Source: Corynebacterium suedekumii | Lineage (GTDB): Bacteria; Actinomycetota; Actinomycetes; Mycobacteriales; Mycobacteriaceae | Length of the DNA: 64,000 nt | Direction of reading: 5' to 3' | Assembly: GCF_030252185.1 (NCBI RefSeq) | Contig: NZ_CP126970.1 | Location: 930,001-994,000, forward strand | In this document: in pieces, positions 13,201 through 22,526 of the stretch | How the letters are laid out: each line of letters begins with the position of its first letter | How positions within the stretch are numbered: position 1 is the first letter of the stretch | Notes under the pieces: generated by a model | The model's database searches: none | What the model saw: only the letters and a program-made list of their open reading frames with translations | Told to the model about the DNA's origin: nothing | Made by a program: the position numbers and the translations under genes

Positions 13201-13598
13201 CGCGGCGTCGTCAAGCTCGGCGATCTCGTCCTCGGTGAGTTCGAAGGGGACCTGGTCGCGGATGACCACGTCGATCCCGCCGTCGGTGGAGCGGACGAAC
13301 AGGCCACGGGAGGTGGCGTCCGTCGAGTCCGCCGGGAGGGTGGACAGCACCAGGGACTGGTCGTCGCGGAGACCGTCGATCGCGTCGGTGATGGGCACCG
13401 TCACGTCGATGCTCTCCGGCGCGTAGGACACCAGCGGCGCGTTCACCGAGTTGAGGCTGTCGCCCTGGGGCCAGGACAGCGTCGACTGGGTCTGGTTGAC
13501 CGGCAGGAACGGGGTGAGCACGAAGATCAGAAACCCCAGGAGGCCGGAGATGATCGCGAGATTCTTCAGCCCGCCCGGGGCGGTACCCCGGGGGTCAC
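10234..13598 (-). CDS. emb: arabinosyltransferase Emb (EmbA/B/C family)
   Basis: GT-C arabinosyltransferase that extends arabinan from decaprenyl-phospho-arabinose. About 1100 residues, with many membrane helices in the N-terminal two thirds, the donor-site motif SDDGFILTMAR, and a C-terminal carbohydrate-binding domain outside the cell. The clear open frame begins at a GTG at 13521. That start cuts the first membrane helix in half, because in-frame codons back to about 13575 encode LKNLAIISGLLGFLIFVL. No ATG, GTG or TTG exists in that frame before a stop at 13636-13638. A GTG at 13596-13598 would supply the start if one C were missing from the C run at 13590-13594. I extend the call to that GTG. 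Ethambutol target family. Confidence 0.92.
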
Positions 13599-13646
13599 TT
13601 TTTCGACACGGCGGTTGCAGACACAGGCGTTGAGTCTACGTCAGCG

Positions 13647-15736
13647 TCACTGGCTCAACCGGCTCGCCACCACGAACGGACCGATCTGGGCGACATCCCA
13701 CATCTCCGGATCATCGAGGAACGGGGCACTGTTGAACTGCAGCCCGCGGTAGCGGACATTCGGGTTGTTGGGGTAGATGTCCTCACTGACGTGGGTCTTC
13801 CAGCCGGCCTCCGGATCATCCAGCTCACCGCGGAGGATGAACACGTCCGGGGAGCGCCACTTCACCTCTTCGAGGGCGGCGGCGAAGGCGTCCGGATCCG
13901 CCAACTGGTCCCATGAGCCGTCGGCCCAGGACTCGATGGCCGCGTTCCGGGCCTCGAACTCGCCCAGCGGGTTGGCGTAGTGGCTGGTGAAGGCCTGGAA
14001 ACCCAGGTAGGGGTTGAACGCCATGAAGTTGATCTCGTCGGTGAACACCACCGTGTCCTCCGGGACGTACCCGTGGGAGCGGATCTCGGCGTCGATGTCG
14101 GCGTAGTAGCGGCCGGCGTCGGGGGCGGCGAGGTCGGCCCGTTCACCGTAGCCGTCGGTGTTGGAGTACGCGTTGTCGATGGCGGTCATGTTCTTCAGCG
14201 GGATGGACTGGGCGTAGCTCAGGCCGGCGGCCGCCAGAACCACCGTGAGAATGATGGTGATGTACCGACGGGCCTTGTCGCTGAACCGGTTCGGGTAGAA
14301 GCGGTCGAGTCCCACGAGCCGGAACTCGACGATGGCAAGGACACCGGCGGTGGCCAGGACGAGGACGATGAGGATGTCGATCCGGAAGCCGAGCAGTGTG
14401 CTACCGGCGAGCGTGGCCACCATCGAGGCGGCGGCCCAGACGTAGAAACCGATGAGCGAGACACCCATGGAGCGCACCTCGGGGTCCCAGGACCGCACGA
14501 TGAGGAAGATCAGCCCCAGCAGGCACAGCACGCCGATGATGGACGGGGTGAGGAACGGCAGGGGGATCTGCGCCCCTTCCGGCGGCAGGTAGTTCGGGGC
14601 CGCGCTGCCGTCGTGCGGATGTCCGGTGACCACCATCCACAGGTACGGCCCCCACGCGATCAGGGCGATGAGGATGGCGCCGCCACCGATGAGGAAGAGG
14701 TGCTTGACGGGCACCCACGTCCGGGAGTGCAGGGCCATGAACATCGCCGCGATGGCGACGATGGAGACGCCCACGACGCCGGTGAACAGGGTGTACACCG
14801 TCGCGGAGATGCCCATGTAGATCATCAGGCCCACGCTGGCGAACCAGGACCCGAGCAGGGCGCGCTTGGCCAGGATGGTGGCGGCCGGGGCGCCCATGGC
14901 CACGACCGCGCCGTAGGGCTCCTCGGGGCTCATGACCAGGGAGACACACACGCTCACCAGGGCGATGGCGGTGGCCACCGCGAGGGATCCAGACAGGCGC
15001 TGCCACACCGGGACGAGCACGCAGCCGGTCGCCGCGATGGAGACCAGGGCCCACGGCTGGTAGACCTCCCAGCCGGGGATCCCCAGCAGGTTGGCCAGCC
15101 GGCCGGCGGGCCAGAACCAGCCCAGCGGGTAGTAGGAGGGCAGGTCGGCGTAGTTCATGTCCTCGTTGCCCCACGTGGTGGCCATTCGGGTGAGGAACTG
15201 GGTGCGGAAACCCTGGTCGACCTGGATGCCGTCGAGGTAGAGACGGGTCGACGCCAGCGGAATGGCGGTGGTGGAGATGACGATCGCGGCGGGGGAGAGG
15301 TACGCCACCACGTAGGTGAGGATCACCCGCCAGCGTGGCCGGTGGATCTCGAGGGAGGAACCGGGACGGGGGCGACGTTGCCGTCCGCTCCCGGCTCCGG
15401 CTCGGAGGTGTCCACGGCCTGCGCGTACAGAGCTTTTCGACGCCGCGACGCCCGCTGGTCGTCGAGCAGCCACGCCGTCATCACCACCCCCACCGCGATC
15501 ATCACGGCGAGTGTCACCGCCGTGGACAGCGCGAAGATCATGTTGGACCGGTTGAACGCCGGCCAGCTGGTCAGCCGCAGGACGAGCCAGGCCGCGAGGG
15601 TGAGGCCACCGCCGCCCAGTGACGCCGCCGCGATCCCGAGCAGGGTGCGGCCCCGGCTGAGCCCGTCAGAGGTGAAGTTCTCGGTGTTCCGGGCGGAGGC
15701 GGGGAGGGCGTCCGTGACGGTGGCGCGGGTCGACAT
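13647..15736 (-). pseudogene. aftA: galactan 5-O-arabinofuranosyltransferase AftA, frame broken by one lost base
   Basis: AftA adds the first arabinofuranose to the galactan from decaprenyl-phospho-arabinose. The N-terminal part starts at the ATG at 15736, two bases after the dprE2 stop, and carries two membrane helices (LLGIAAASLGGGGLTLAAWL and ALSTAVTLAVMIAVGVVMTAW). It runs out of frame within 15350-15377. The other frame continues from SSLEIHRPRWRVILTYVVAY to the stop at 13647. That part has the loop motif DGIQVDQGFRTQFL, a run of GT-C helices, and a soluble C-terminus. One missing base restores about 696 residues, the expected size. Location beside emb, dprE2 and dprE1 is the conserved mycolata arrangement. 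Confidence 0.9.
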
Positions 15737-15738
15737 GC

Positions 15739-16500
15739 CTAAAAGGGTAGCCTGCGGAAAATCTGGCGCGGCAGCACCCCGAACACCGCGGCGACAGCCT
15801 GGAACGCCGGGTGGACGAAAATGATGTCCTTGCCCTCCAGAACGGCGCTGACCGTGGCCGTGGCGACGTCCTCGACGTCGACGGTCAGCGGTGCCTCCTT
15901 GCCGCCGGAGCTCATCTTCGTGCGTACCTGACCGGGACGGACGACGAGGACCTTGGCGCCGGAGTCACGCAGCGCCTCACCGAGCTGGGTGTAGAAACCG
16001 TCCATGCCGGCCTTGGAGGCGCCGTAGACGAAGTTGGAGCGACGGACACGGGTGCCCGCAACCGAGGAGAGGGCGACGATGGTGCCGTGGCCCTGCTCCC
16101 GGAACTTCCGCCCCAGCAGGACGCCGACCGAGACGGGGCCGGTGTAGTTGGTCTGCGCGGAGGACACGGCGGCCGCCTGGTCCTGCCACAGTGCCTCCTG
16201 GTCACCGAGGGTGCCGAAGGCCACGATCGCCACGTCCACGTCACCGTGGGCGAAGGCGGAATCGATGACGGCCGGGTGCTGGGCGAAGTTGGTGGCGTCG
16301 AAGTCGATGACGTCCACCTCGCTGGCGCCGGCGGCGCGGACCTGGTCCACGGCGGCGTCGATACGCGGGGAATCGGCACGCGCAGCGAGGGTGACGCGGG
16401 CGGGACCGCGGGAGAGGAACTCGGCGACGATGCCGAGACCGATCTCGGACGTGCCGCCGAGCAGGAGGATGTTCTGGGCCTGGCCCACTGCATTGAGCAT
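15739..16500 (-). CDS. dprE2: decaprenylphospho-2-keto-erythro-pentose reductase DprE2
   Basis: A 253-residue short-chain dehydrogenase. The NAD(P)-binding motif is GGTSEIGLGI at about residues 15-24, and the YxxxK active site is YGASKAG. DprE2 reduces the keto intermediate made by DprE1 to give decaprenyl-phospho-arabinose, the only donor for arabinan synthesis. It lies 19 bp after dprE1 and two bases before aftA on the same strand, which supports one envelope operon. The ATG at 16500 has AGGAG about ten bases upstream. Confidence 0.93.
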   Translation of the reverse strand: MLNAVGQAQNILLLGGTSEIGLGIVAEFLSRGPARVTLAARADSPRIDAAVDQVRAAGASEVDVIDFDATNFAQHPAVIDSAFAHGDVDVAIVAFGTLGDQEALWQDQAAAVSSAQTNYTGPVSVGVLLGRKFREQGHGTIVALSSVAGTRVRRSNFVYGASKAGMDGFYTQLGEALRDSGAKVLVVRPGQVRTKMSSGGKEAPLTVDVEDVATATVSAVLEGKDIIFVHPAFQAVAAVFGVLPRQIFRRLPF

Positions 16501-16519
16501 GGTTTTCGGATTCTCCTAG

Positions 16520-17938
16520 TTAGTTCAGTTCGAGGCGGCGGGACATGTCGGAGGCGAAGACCCCCGTCGGGTCGATCTCGTTGCGGGTGGCCAGCCAGTC
16601 GGCCATGCCCGGGTACATCCGGTGGAAGTTCTCCGCCGACGTCCGCGACTCCTTGGCCAGGTACAGGCGGCCGCCGAACTCCATGACCCGACGGTCCAGG
16701 TCATCGAGGAAGGCGCCGAGGCCCTTCTTGATGGGGAAGTCGACGCACACGTTCCAGCCCGGCATCGGGTACGACAGCGGGGCACGGTTGCCCTCGCCGA
16801 ACAGCTTGAACACGTTGAGCGCCGAGTAGTGGCCGGACTTCTGGATGTCCCGGATGATCTCCTTGAACGGCTCCACCGCCTCGCGCGGCACGACGAACTG
16901 GTACTGCAGGAAACCCCTCGAACCGTAGCCACGGTTCCACTCACCGATGAGATCCAGCGGCTGGTAGAACTGCGTGAGGTTCTGGACCTGGTTGCGGTAT
17001 TCACCGGACTTGAGCCACCACAGCTCGCCGATGGCCATCATGGACAGCTTGTTCATGGTGAAGGACGGGAAGATGTCCGGCACCGTCACCAGCTGGGGCG
17101 CGTTGAACTTCAGCGGATCCTTCGCCAGCTTCGGGGACAGCTCCTTGAGCTGGTCGAGGGTGGCGAGGCTGCCGCGGGAGATGGCGGCACGGCCCAGCTT
17201 CGGCTCCGGGGAGATCGCGTCGAACCAGGCGGAGGAGTACGTGTAGTTCTTCTCCGAACCGTCCGCGTGGAACTCCACCGTCTCATCCAGATTCTGGGTG
17301 AGGTCACCGTCGGCGATGAAGTAGGCGGTCTCCGTCTTGGTCATGCGGATGGTCGCCCGCAGAATGATGCCGGTCAGGCCCATACCGCCGACGGTCGCCC
17401 AGAACAGGGTGCCGTCCGGGTCATCCGCCGAGCCCTCCGGCTCCAGGTGGAGGACGCGGCCGTCGGCCACGAGCAGCTCCATCGAGGCGACGTGGTCACC
17501 GAAGGAACCGGCCGAATGGTGGTTCTTGCCGTGGATGTCCGGGCCGATGGCGCCACCGATGGTCACCTGCCGGGTGCCCGGCAGCACCGGAACCCACAGG
17601 CCGTAGGGGAGGGCGGCCTTCATCAGCTGGTCCAGGGTCACACCACCGTCGACATCGACCAGGGCGGTGTCCGGGTCGATGGCGTGGATGCGGTTGAGCG
17701 GCTGCATGTCGACGACGAGGCCGCCCGCGTTCTGTGCCGGGTCACCGTAGGAGCGGCCCATGCCGCGGGCGATGACGCCACGACGCAGATGGACCGGCTT
17801 GTCGGCGTTGTCGTCCGCGACCTGCCGGACCGCGTTGATGATCGTCTCGACGTCCGGCGTGGCCAGGACATGCGCCGTGGTGGGCGCCGTACGGCCCCAT
17901 CCGGTGAGGGACTGTTCAGTGGTCTGGAGTTCCATCAT
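16520..17938 (-). CDS. dprE1: decaprenylphospho-beta-D-ribofuranose 2-oxidase DprE1
   Basis: A 472-residue FAD enzyme of the vanillyl-alcohol oxidase fold. The N-terminal FAD-binding part contains [16 protein letters not shown], and the C-terminal domain contains [13 protein letters not shown]. The Cys in the latter corresponds to the residue attacked by benzothiazinones in Mycobacterium tuberculosis DprE1 (Cys387), so drug sensitivity is predicted. It oxidises the 2'-hydroxyl of decaprenyl-phospho-ribose as the first epimerisation step. Two adjacent ATG codons (17936-17938 and 17933-17935) could start it. It is the first gene of the minus-strand envelope set. Confidence 0.95.
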   Translation of the reverse strand: MMELQTTEQSLTGWGRTAPTTAHVLATPDVETIINAVRQVADDNADKPVHLRRGVIARGMGRSYGDPAQNAGGLVVDMQPLNRIHAIDPDTALVDVDGGVTLDQLMKAALPYGLWVPVLPGTRQVTIGGAIGPDIHGKNHHSAGSFGDHVASMELLVADGRVLHLEPEGSADDPDGTLFWATVGGMGLTGIILRATIRMTKTETAYFIADGDLTQNLDETVEFHADGSEKNYTYSSAWFDAISPEPKLGRAAISRGSLATLDQLKELSPKLAKDPLKFNAPQLVTVPDIFPSFTMNKLSMMAIGELWWLKSGEYRNQVQNLTQFYQPLDLIGEWNRGYGSRGFLQYQFVVPREAVEPFKEIIRDIQKSGHYSALNVFKLFGEGNRAPLSYPMPGWNVCVDFPIKKGLGAFLDDLDRRVMEFGGRLYLAKESRTSAENFHRMYPGMADWLATRNEIDPTGVFASDMSRRLELN

Positions 17939-18617
17939 CCGATTCTTCTCTCGACTGAAGTCCGCGGGCCATACCCGCGTACCTGATACATCGACGAGCC
18001 TACCCGTGGCCGGGCGCCGGACCCCGCAGCGAAAGGGAGGGGCGGGCGGTGAAACATATCAGCCCGCTGAGAGCCCGTGTCCTATATCTCTTGTTGCACA
18101 CGAAGCAGGGCACACGCACCACTTCTTCATCGCCCTCCGGGCGGGTGGCGTTAACAGGAAAACCGCCCTCGGGGCGAAAAATCTCGAATCAGGCGGAAAA
18201 TGTAACGCCCGACGGTTGCTTTCCGATTTACAGTGTTTTATCATTTCCGCAAGCGATAAGGGACTTTTCAGCGACCGTCGCGGAGCGCCACCGACGTGCA
18301 TGTTATGCACCGTTTTCCTCTGCGCTCATCGAGGACATCACCCTTGTCGGCCTGCGGAAACGATTTCGCAGGCCATTTTCTCACCCCTGAATTAGGGTAG
18401 TTTCGGGGTCAATTGTATGCATCAGGCTCGGCATATCCGCTCGCCAGAAAAATCGGCCTGAGTAGCGGAAACATGTGCATAAGCATAATTTTCATGAAGC
18501 TGAATCCACTTTTCGCGGCCGGGGTCGGGGTTGCTCAGGGCGGGGCAGGTTTGTCATTGTTGAGACACGGAACAAGCCACCAGGTTTGTTCGACAACCTC
18601 CGAGAAAGGACACTCAC
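17939..18617 (+). other. non-coding region, locally AT-richer
   Basis: A 679-bp gap between the divergent dprE1 and the 43-aa peptide gene. I see no credible protein frame. Parts around 18170-18260 and 18415-18500 are clearly richer in A and T than the rest of the window. It presumably holds promoters for both directions. No match to a known operator was recognised. Confidence 0.6.
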
Positions 18618-18749
18618 ATGTCTGACTTCTTCACCGACATCGTCAACATCGTCTCCAACTTCGTCGAGACCGTCTTCAACGCCATCGGCGCTGTCGGCGG
18701 CGGCGTGTTCACCGGCGCCCAGGGTGTCGTTGACGCTCTGTCCTCCTAG
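18618..18749 (+). CDS. 43-aa amphipathic peptide, possible mycomembrane porin-like
   Basis: A 43-residue peptide that starts MSDFFTDIVNIVSNFVETVF and ends VVDALSS. It has no Cys, no signal peptide, an acidic character (Asp and Glu but no Lys or Arg), and hydrophobic residues spaced as in an amphipathic helix. Corynebacterial PorA and PorH channel peptides share this size, acidity and lack of signal, and are mycoloylated on Ser. This is similarity of type, not of sequence. The ATG has GAGAAAGGA upstream, and a strong hairpin follows at 18789, so it is a self-contained transcription unit. Alternatives are a secreted peptide or a small membrane toxin. Confidence 0.7.
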   Translation: MSDFFTDIVNIVSNFVETVFNAIGAVGGGVFTGAQGVVDALSS

Positions 18750-18788
18750 TCTCTAGGTAGACACCCCAAGTCCTTGAGAGGACTGAGT

Positions 18789-18820
18789 GGACAACCCCAG
18801 CCTTCGGGCTGGGGTTGTCC
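18789..18820 (+). terminator. bidirectional rho-independent-type terminator
   Basis: Perfect 14-bp stem (GGACAACCCCAGCC with GGCTGGGGTTGTCC) closed by a TTCG loop. It lies between the 43-aa peptide gene and the convergent gene at 18827. Confidence 0.85.
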
Positions 18821-18826
18821 GCATTT

Positions 18827-19078
18827 CTACAGGTCGATGATCTCCCGGATCTCCGCCGGCAACTCGTCCTGACTGGTGATCTCCGGTTGCCCTGACTCGG
18901 CGTACTCGCGCAGGAGCCGGTAGACGGTGGAGCGGTCGTGACTGTCCAGGAGGGGGAGTTCCTGGGCCATGAGCCGCGTCATGAAGTCATTGAGAGGCAG
19001 GTTCGTCTGCTCCGCGGCGATGAAGCGGCCGTCCTGCTGGTCCTTGTCGGGGTCGAAGCCCTTCTTGCGTCCGAACAT
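18827..19078 (-). CDS. hypothetical protein, 83 aa
   Basis: A small, charged, soluble protein that I do not recognise. It begins MFGRKKGFDPDKDQQDGRF and has predicted helices, including NDFMTRLMAQELPLLDSHDR. The ATG at 19078 is chosen; a GTG at 19084 is also possible. It converges on the peptide gene across the shared terminator and is divergent from the membrane protein gene at 19147. Confidence 0.65.
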   Translation of the reverse strand: MFGRKKGFDPDKDQQDGRFIAAEQTNLPLNDFMTRLMAQELPLLDSHDRSTVYRLLREYAESGQPEITSQDELPAEIREIIDL

Positions 19079-19146
19079 GGTCACCAGCGTATACAGTGCG
19101 GCGATCGGCGCTGTCGGTGCGGGCTGCGGGCGCTAGGCTGGAGTCC

Positions 19147-19665
19147 ATGACCGACTACTACAGCCTTGATGACACTCTGGCCGGCCGCGTGACCCAGTCG
19201 GGCGTGGTCGGCGCGTTCGTCGCCTCGCCGGACTACGTCTCCTCCCGCCCGGCCCGCGCGCTGGTGAAGCTGGGTCTGCTCGCCGGTGGCGGTGCCCTGG
19301 TGGCGGTCCTCAACTCCTTCGACGAGGACCCGGACAATGATCCGGCCGTCATGGTCGATCAGCTGCGGCAGTCCATCGGCCACATCGGGCACCGGGCCGG
19401 CCCGGACTCGGATACCCCGGCGGGTGACTTCTCGGTGGATTCGCCGACACGGACGTGGGCGATCATTGTCGCCGCCGCGGTGGTCATCCTCATGACGGTG
19501 CGTGTCGACGCCGCCGTGCAGCGCCGCATCGCCGCCTTCCTGCGGAAGCGCGGTGTGCGACGGCCGAACACCCTGCTCGGTGCGGTCGCGGGCGCCGTGT
19601 CCTTCGCCGCCGCCGAGGTCTCCCACCGCCAGCGCCTGGCAGCCGCCCGGGAGGAGACGGCGTGA
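19147..19665 (+). CDS. hypothetical membrane protein
   Basis: A 172-residue protein that I do not recognise. It has two hydrophobic segments, at about residues 41-57 (LVKLGLLAGGGALVAVLNSF) and 103-119 (WAIIVAAAVVILMTV). A hydrophilic, acidic loop lies between them and a basic tail follows (RRIAAFLRKRGVRRPN). The TGA stop overlaps the GTG of the next gene, so translation is probably coupled. The ATG at 19147 has a CTGGAG-like sequence upstream. Confidence 0.65.
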   Translation: MTDYYSLDDTLAGRVTQSGVVGAFVASPDYVSSRPARALVKLGLLAGGGALVAVLNSFDEDPDNDPAVMVDQLRQSIGHIGHRAGPDSDTPAGDFSVDSPTRTWAIIVAAAVVILMTVRVDAAVQRRIAAFLRKRGVRRPNTLLGAVAGAVSFAAAEVSHRQRLAAAREETA

Positions 19666-20159
19666 CGGTGCTCGCGGTCGTCGACAAGCAGGACGACACG
19701 GTCGTCGTGTGGCACGTGCAGACCTCCGCCGACGGGCCCTCGGCCTCCGGAATCCTGTCCGGCGCATGGATCCTCGGGGACGGGGAGGTCGATCCCGCAC
19801 GCCTGGATGATCTGCTCACCGACGCCACCGTCCTGCCCACCGACGGCGACGGCCTGACGCTCGAGCAGATCCGGCAGGCGATCGACAACTCCCTCGCCGA
19901 GATCACCGCGGCCGCCACCGCGGCGAAGGAGGCCAACGCCTCGCTCACCCTGCCGCGTTTCACGGCCCCCGAGCAGCCCGATCCGGCCGCGCTGGCCGAG
20001 GCCTACCGCGGCGAGCCGGTCGGACGCACCGCCTGGACCTGGGCCATGGCCGCCGCCGACCTCGTCGAGGCGTGGCACACCATCGAGGGGCAGCGACGCT
20101 CCCGGAAGTACCTGCAGGAGCAGTTCGGGGCGGAGATCCGGCCCCTCCCACTGCCCTGA
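19662..20159 (+). CDS. hypothetical protein, 165 aa
   Basis: A soluble, acidic protein of unknown function beginning MTVLAVVDKQDDTVVVWHV. A long Ala-rich helix (IDNSLAEITAAATAAKEAN) sits in the middle, and the C-terminus is basic (EGQRRSRKYLQEQFG). The GTG start at 19662 overlaps the previous stop by four bases, which decides the start. It is likely to work with the membrane protein encoded just before it. Confidence 0.65.
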   Translation: MTVLAVVDKQDDTVVVWHVQTSADGPSASGILSGAWILGDGEVDPARLDDLLTDATVLPTDGDGLTLEQIRQAIDNSLAEITAAATAAKEANASLTLPRFTAPEQPDPAALAEAYRGEPVGRTAWTWAMAAADLVEAWHTIEGQRRSRKYLQEQFGAEIRPLPLP

Positions 20160-20210
20160 GGTGCCGACGGATTTCTGCACGCCCGGCGGGTGCGTCGCTA
20201 CCCTTGAGGC

Positions 20211-21122
20211 ATGCCACAGAAAGGTGCCGCCAACGTCGTCGATCTGACGGCCGCGCGTGCCCGCCGCCAGCGGCAGCCGCGCACGGTGATTCTGCGTGCG
20301 TCCAACATCCGGCCCGACGCCGAGGTGCACCGCCACATCGGCCTCAACGACGCCCTGCACCTCGTCGACCTGCACGACGTCCTGCGGATCTCCTTCGGCC
20401 TGGCCGACGCGGGCGAGGACGCCGGCGCCGCACCCTGGCACTTCAGCACCACCGGGGACCGCGAGGAGCGTCTCGACGCCGCCGACGAACTCCACCAGCA
20501 CCTCACCGACGACGGCGACGCCATCGTCTATCACTGGGGGCTGTGGGACATCACCATCAGTGCCGTCGAGTCCTACCCCCGCGACTCCGGCACCCCCCGC
20601 GCCCTGTGCGTCGGCGGCTCCGGAGCCTTCGGCGGCGTCGAGTTCGACCTGGCGGGCATCAACGCCGAACTCACCGGCACCACCACCATCCGGGAAGTCC
20701 TCGCCGCCACCCACCCCGCGGTCCGTGACATCATCGACCGCAGTGGCATCTTCGACTTCGTCCCCCTCCTCCAGGCCCTCGACCTCGGGCGGGCCGTCGA
20801 CCTCCCGCCGTCGGTACAGGCCGAACTGGCCGAACTACCCGTCGAGGAGGACGCGGCCGGGCGTGACGCCTTCTGGGTGGTCATTCTCGCCCTGGCCTGC
20901 ATGAGCGACACCGAGCTCACCGACCACGTTCTCACCACCGCCATGAGCGGACTCGGCTGGCAGGACGACGACGGCTCCCCGCTCACCGGCCCCGCCATCC
21001 GTGACCTGTGCACGGCCTCCCTGGACCGGTTGACCGCCGTCGGCGGCTACGGGCCCGACGAACTGGCACCTGTGGATCGGCTGGACATCTACCGCGAGCT
21101 GCTCAACGTCGCAGGTACCTGA
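20211..21122 (+). CDS. protein with a pRiA4b ORF-3-like domain
   Basis: A 303-residue soluble protein. The first half resembles pRiA4b ORF-3/TnpR-passenger proteins: TVILRASNIRPDAEVHRHIG, then LHDVLRISFGL, then VYHWGLWDITISAVESY and PRALCVGGSGAFGG. The acidic second half is specific to this protein. These domains occur both near mobile elements and as ordinary chromosomal genes; their function is unknown. No transposon ends are seen here. The ATG at 20211 is the only good start. The family call is from motif memory and is only moderately sure. Confidence 0.6.
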   Translation: MPQKGAANVVDLTAARARRQRQPRTVILRASNIRPDAEVHRHIGLNDALHLVDLHDVLRISFGLADAGEDAGAAPWHFSTTGDREERLDAADELHQHLTDDGDAIVYHWGLWDITISAVESYPRDSGTPRALCVGGSGAFGGVEFDLAGINAELTGTTTIREVLAATHPAVRDIIDRSGIFDFVPLLQALDLGRAVDLPPSVQAELAELPVEEDAAGRDAFWVVILALACMSDTELTDHVLTTAMSGLGWQDDDGSPLTGPAIRDLCTASLDRLTAVGGYGPDELAPVDRLDIYRELLNVAGT

Positions 21123-21148
21123 GCGCAACCAGGGTAGGGTGTTACCTC

Positions 21149-21601
21149 GTGTCCAACCCCACCCCGCGCACCGAACCTGCCGCAGAGCCCGACGTCGAGA
21201 TCACCGGCATGACCCTGAAAACACAGGCCATCCGCTTCATCATCTCCGGTGTCATCTCCGCCGTCGTCGACCTCGGCCTCACCTGGGCGCTCCAGATCTT
21301 CACCGGTGCGGGCCCGGTGCTCGCCCGGTCGGTGGGCTTCATCTTCGGCACGCTCACCGCGTACCTGATCAACCGCCGCTGGACCTTCCAGGCCAAGCCC
21401 TCCTACAAGCGGTTCTTCATGGTCGCCGGGCTGTACACGCTGACCTACTTCGTCAACGTCGGCCTGCACACCGTGTTCTACCGCCTGCTCACCGGCTGGG
21501 ACTGGTCCGACTCCCTGGCGATCTTCGTCGCCTTCGTCATCGCCCAGGGCACCGCCACGGTGATCAACTTCTTCGTCCAGCGGATCTTCATCTTCCGCTG
21601 A
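21149..21601 (+). CDS. GtrA family membrane protein
   Basis: A 150-residue protein with four predicted membrane helices, starting at about residue 26 (IRFIISGVISAVVDLGLTWA). It has the GtrA features ARSVGFIFGTLTAYLINRRWTF and a C-terminal NFFVQRIFIF. GtrA proteins move or handle polyprenyl-linked sugars. The mycobacterial orthologue (Rv3789), next to dprE1, has been linked to arabinogalactan assembly, and here the gene also lies in that region. The GTG at 21149 is chosen (MSNPTPRTEP). Its stop lies 7 bp from the convergent glfT1 stop. Confidence 0.85.
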   Translation: MSNPTPRTEPAAEPDVEITGMTLKTQAIRFIISGVISAVVDLGLTWALQIFTGAGPVLARSVGFIFGTLTAYLINRRWTFQAKPSYKRFFMVAGLYTLTYFVNVGLHTVFYRLLTGWDWSDSLAIFVAFVIAQGTATVINFFVQRIFIFR

Positions 21602-21608
21602 CCGGTTG

Positions 21609-22526
21609 TCAGGGGCGGGTGAACTTCTCGTTCCGCCCCTGCCGGTGCAGCCTCAACCACTCGAGGAACCCCTTCGGGTCCTTCTTCTGCACCAGGAAGA
21701 ACCAGCCGAAACGGGCGTACTCCTGCGGCAGCAGCTTCCGCATGCCCGGCTGGCTCATGATGTAGCCGCGGTTGCGGTAGGTGAAGTAGCGTTTCGACTC
21801 ATTGTCCGGGTACTGCGTGTGCATCCGACCACCCAGGATCGGCTTGAACTCGTCCGAGCCGTCCGGATGCAGGTACGCCGTGGTCAGGGCCGTCCCGAAC
21901 CGCAGACCCGAGCGGACCAGCCGGCGGTGGTACTCCACCTCGTCGCCCCGGATGAACAGCCGGTAGTCCGGCACACCGATGATCTCCATCGCGGCCGCAC
22001 TGATGAGCGCGCCATTGAACAGGCTGGCGATCCCCTCGAGGAAATCCCCCTCCAGCTCCGAGCGGTGGCGACGCCACACCAGGCCCTGGCGCAGCGGGAA
22101 CGCCAGCCGACCCGGCTCGTCGATGTTGCACACCACCGGGGAGACCTCGTGCAGACGGTGCTGCTCGGCGACGTCGAAAAGCGTCGACAGGACGTGCTCG
22201 TCCGCAGGACGCCCGTCATCGTCGGCGCACCAGACCGCATCCGCCCCGAGAGACAGCGCCGTGAGGAAACCGTAGGCGAACCCGCCCGCACCACCGAGGT
22301 TCGTGCGGCTGGGAAGGTACACCGCCCGATCGCCGGCCAGCTCCGTCACCAGCTGCTCCACCGCGTCCTCGCAACCGTTGTCCACCACGATCACCCAATT
22401 CACCGGATGCGTCTGATGGACCACCTGCTCCAGGGAGGCCCGCAGGAGATCAACCCGCTTGTGCGTGACGATCACCGCCGCGGTCGAGCCGGATCGGGAC
22501 AGAGTGGCTGTTGACATGGGGATCAT
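21609..22526 (-). CDS. glfT1: galactofuranosyltransferase GlfT1
   Basis: A 305-residue family 2 glycosyltransferase. It has the nucleotide-sugar fold start (AAVIVTHKRVDLLRASLEQV), the metal-binding DDD in WCADDDGRP, the TNLGGAGGFAYGF segment and FIRGDEVEYHRR. GlfT1 adds the first galactofuranose residues to the linker unit of arabinogalactan. The neighbouring wzt/wzm exporter genes match the mycobacterial Rv3781-Rv3783 arrangement. The ATG at 22526 is chosen because it overlaps the upstream stop as ATGA and has AGGAGG about eight bases upstream; an ATG at 22517 is the alternative. Confidence 0.92.
   Translation of the reverse strand: MIPMSTATLSRSGSTAAVIVTHKRVDLLRASLEQVVHQTHPVNWVIVVDNGCEDAVEQLVTELAGDRAVYLPSRTNLGGAGGFAYGFLTALSLGADAVWCADDDGRPADEHVLSTLFDVAEQHRLHEVSPVVCNIDEPGRLAFPLRQGLVWRRHRSELEGDFLEGIASLFNGALISAAAMEIIGVPDYRLFIRGDEVEYHRRLVRSGLRFGTALTTAYLHPDGSDEFKPILGGRMHTQYPDNESKRYFTYRNRGYIMSQPGMRKLLPQEYARFGWFFLVQKKDPKGFLEWLRLHRQGRNEKFTRP

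Noticed and set aside
20211..21122. Transposon passenger gene
   Set aside because: The pRiA4b-like domain is linked to IS1096 in other species, but no transposase or terminal repeats are nearby.
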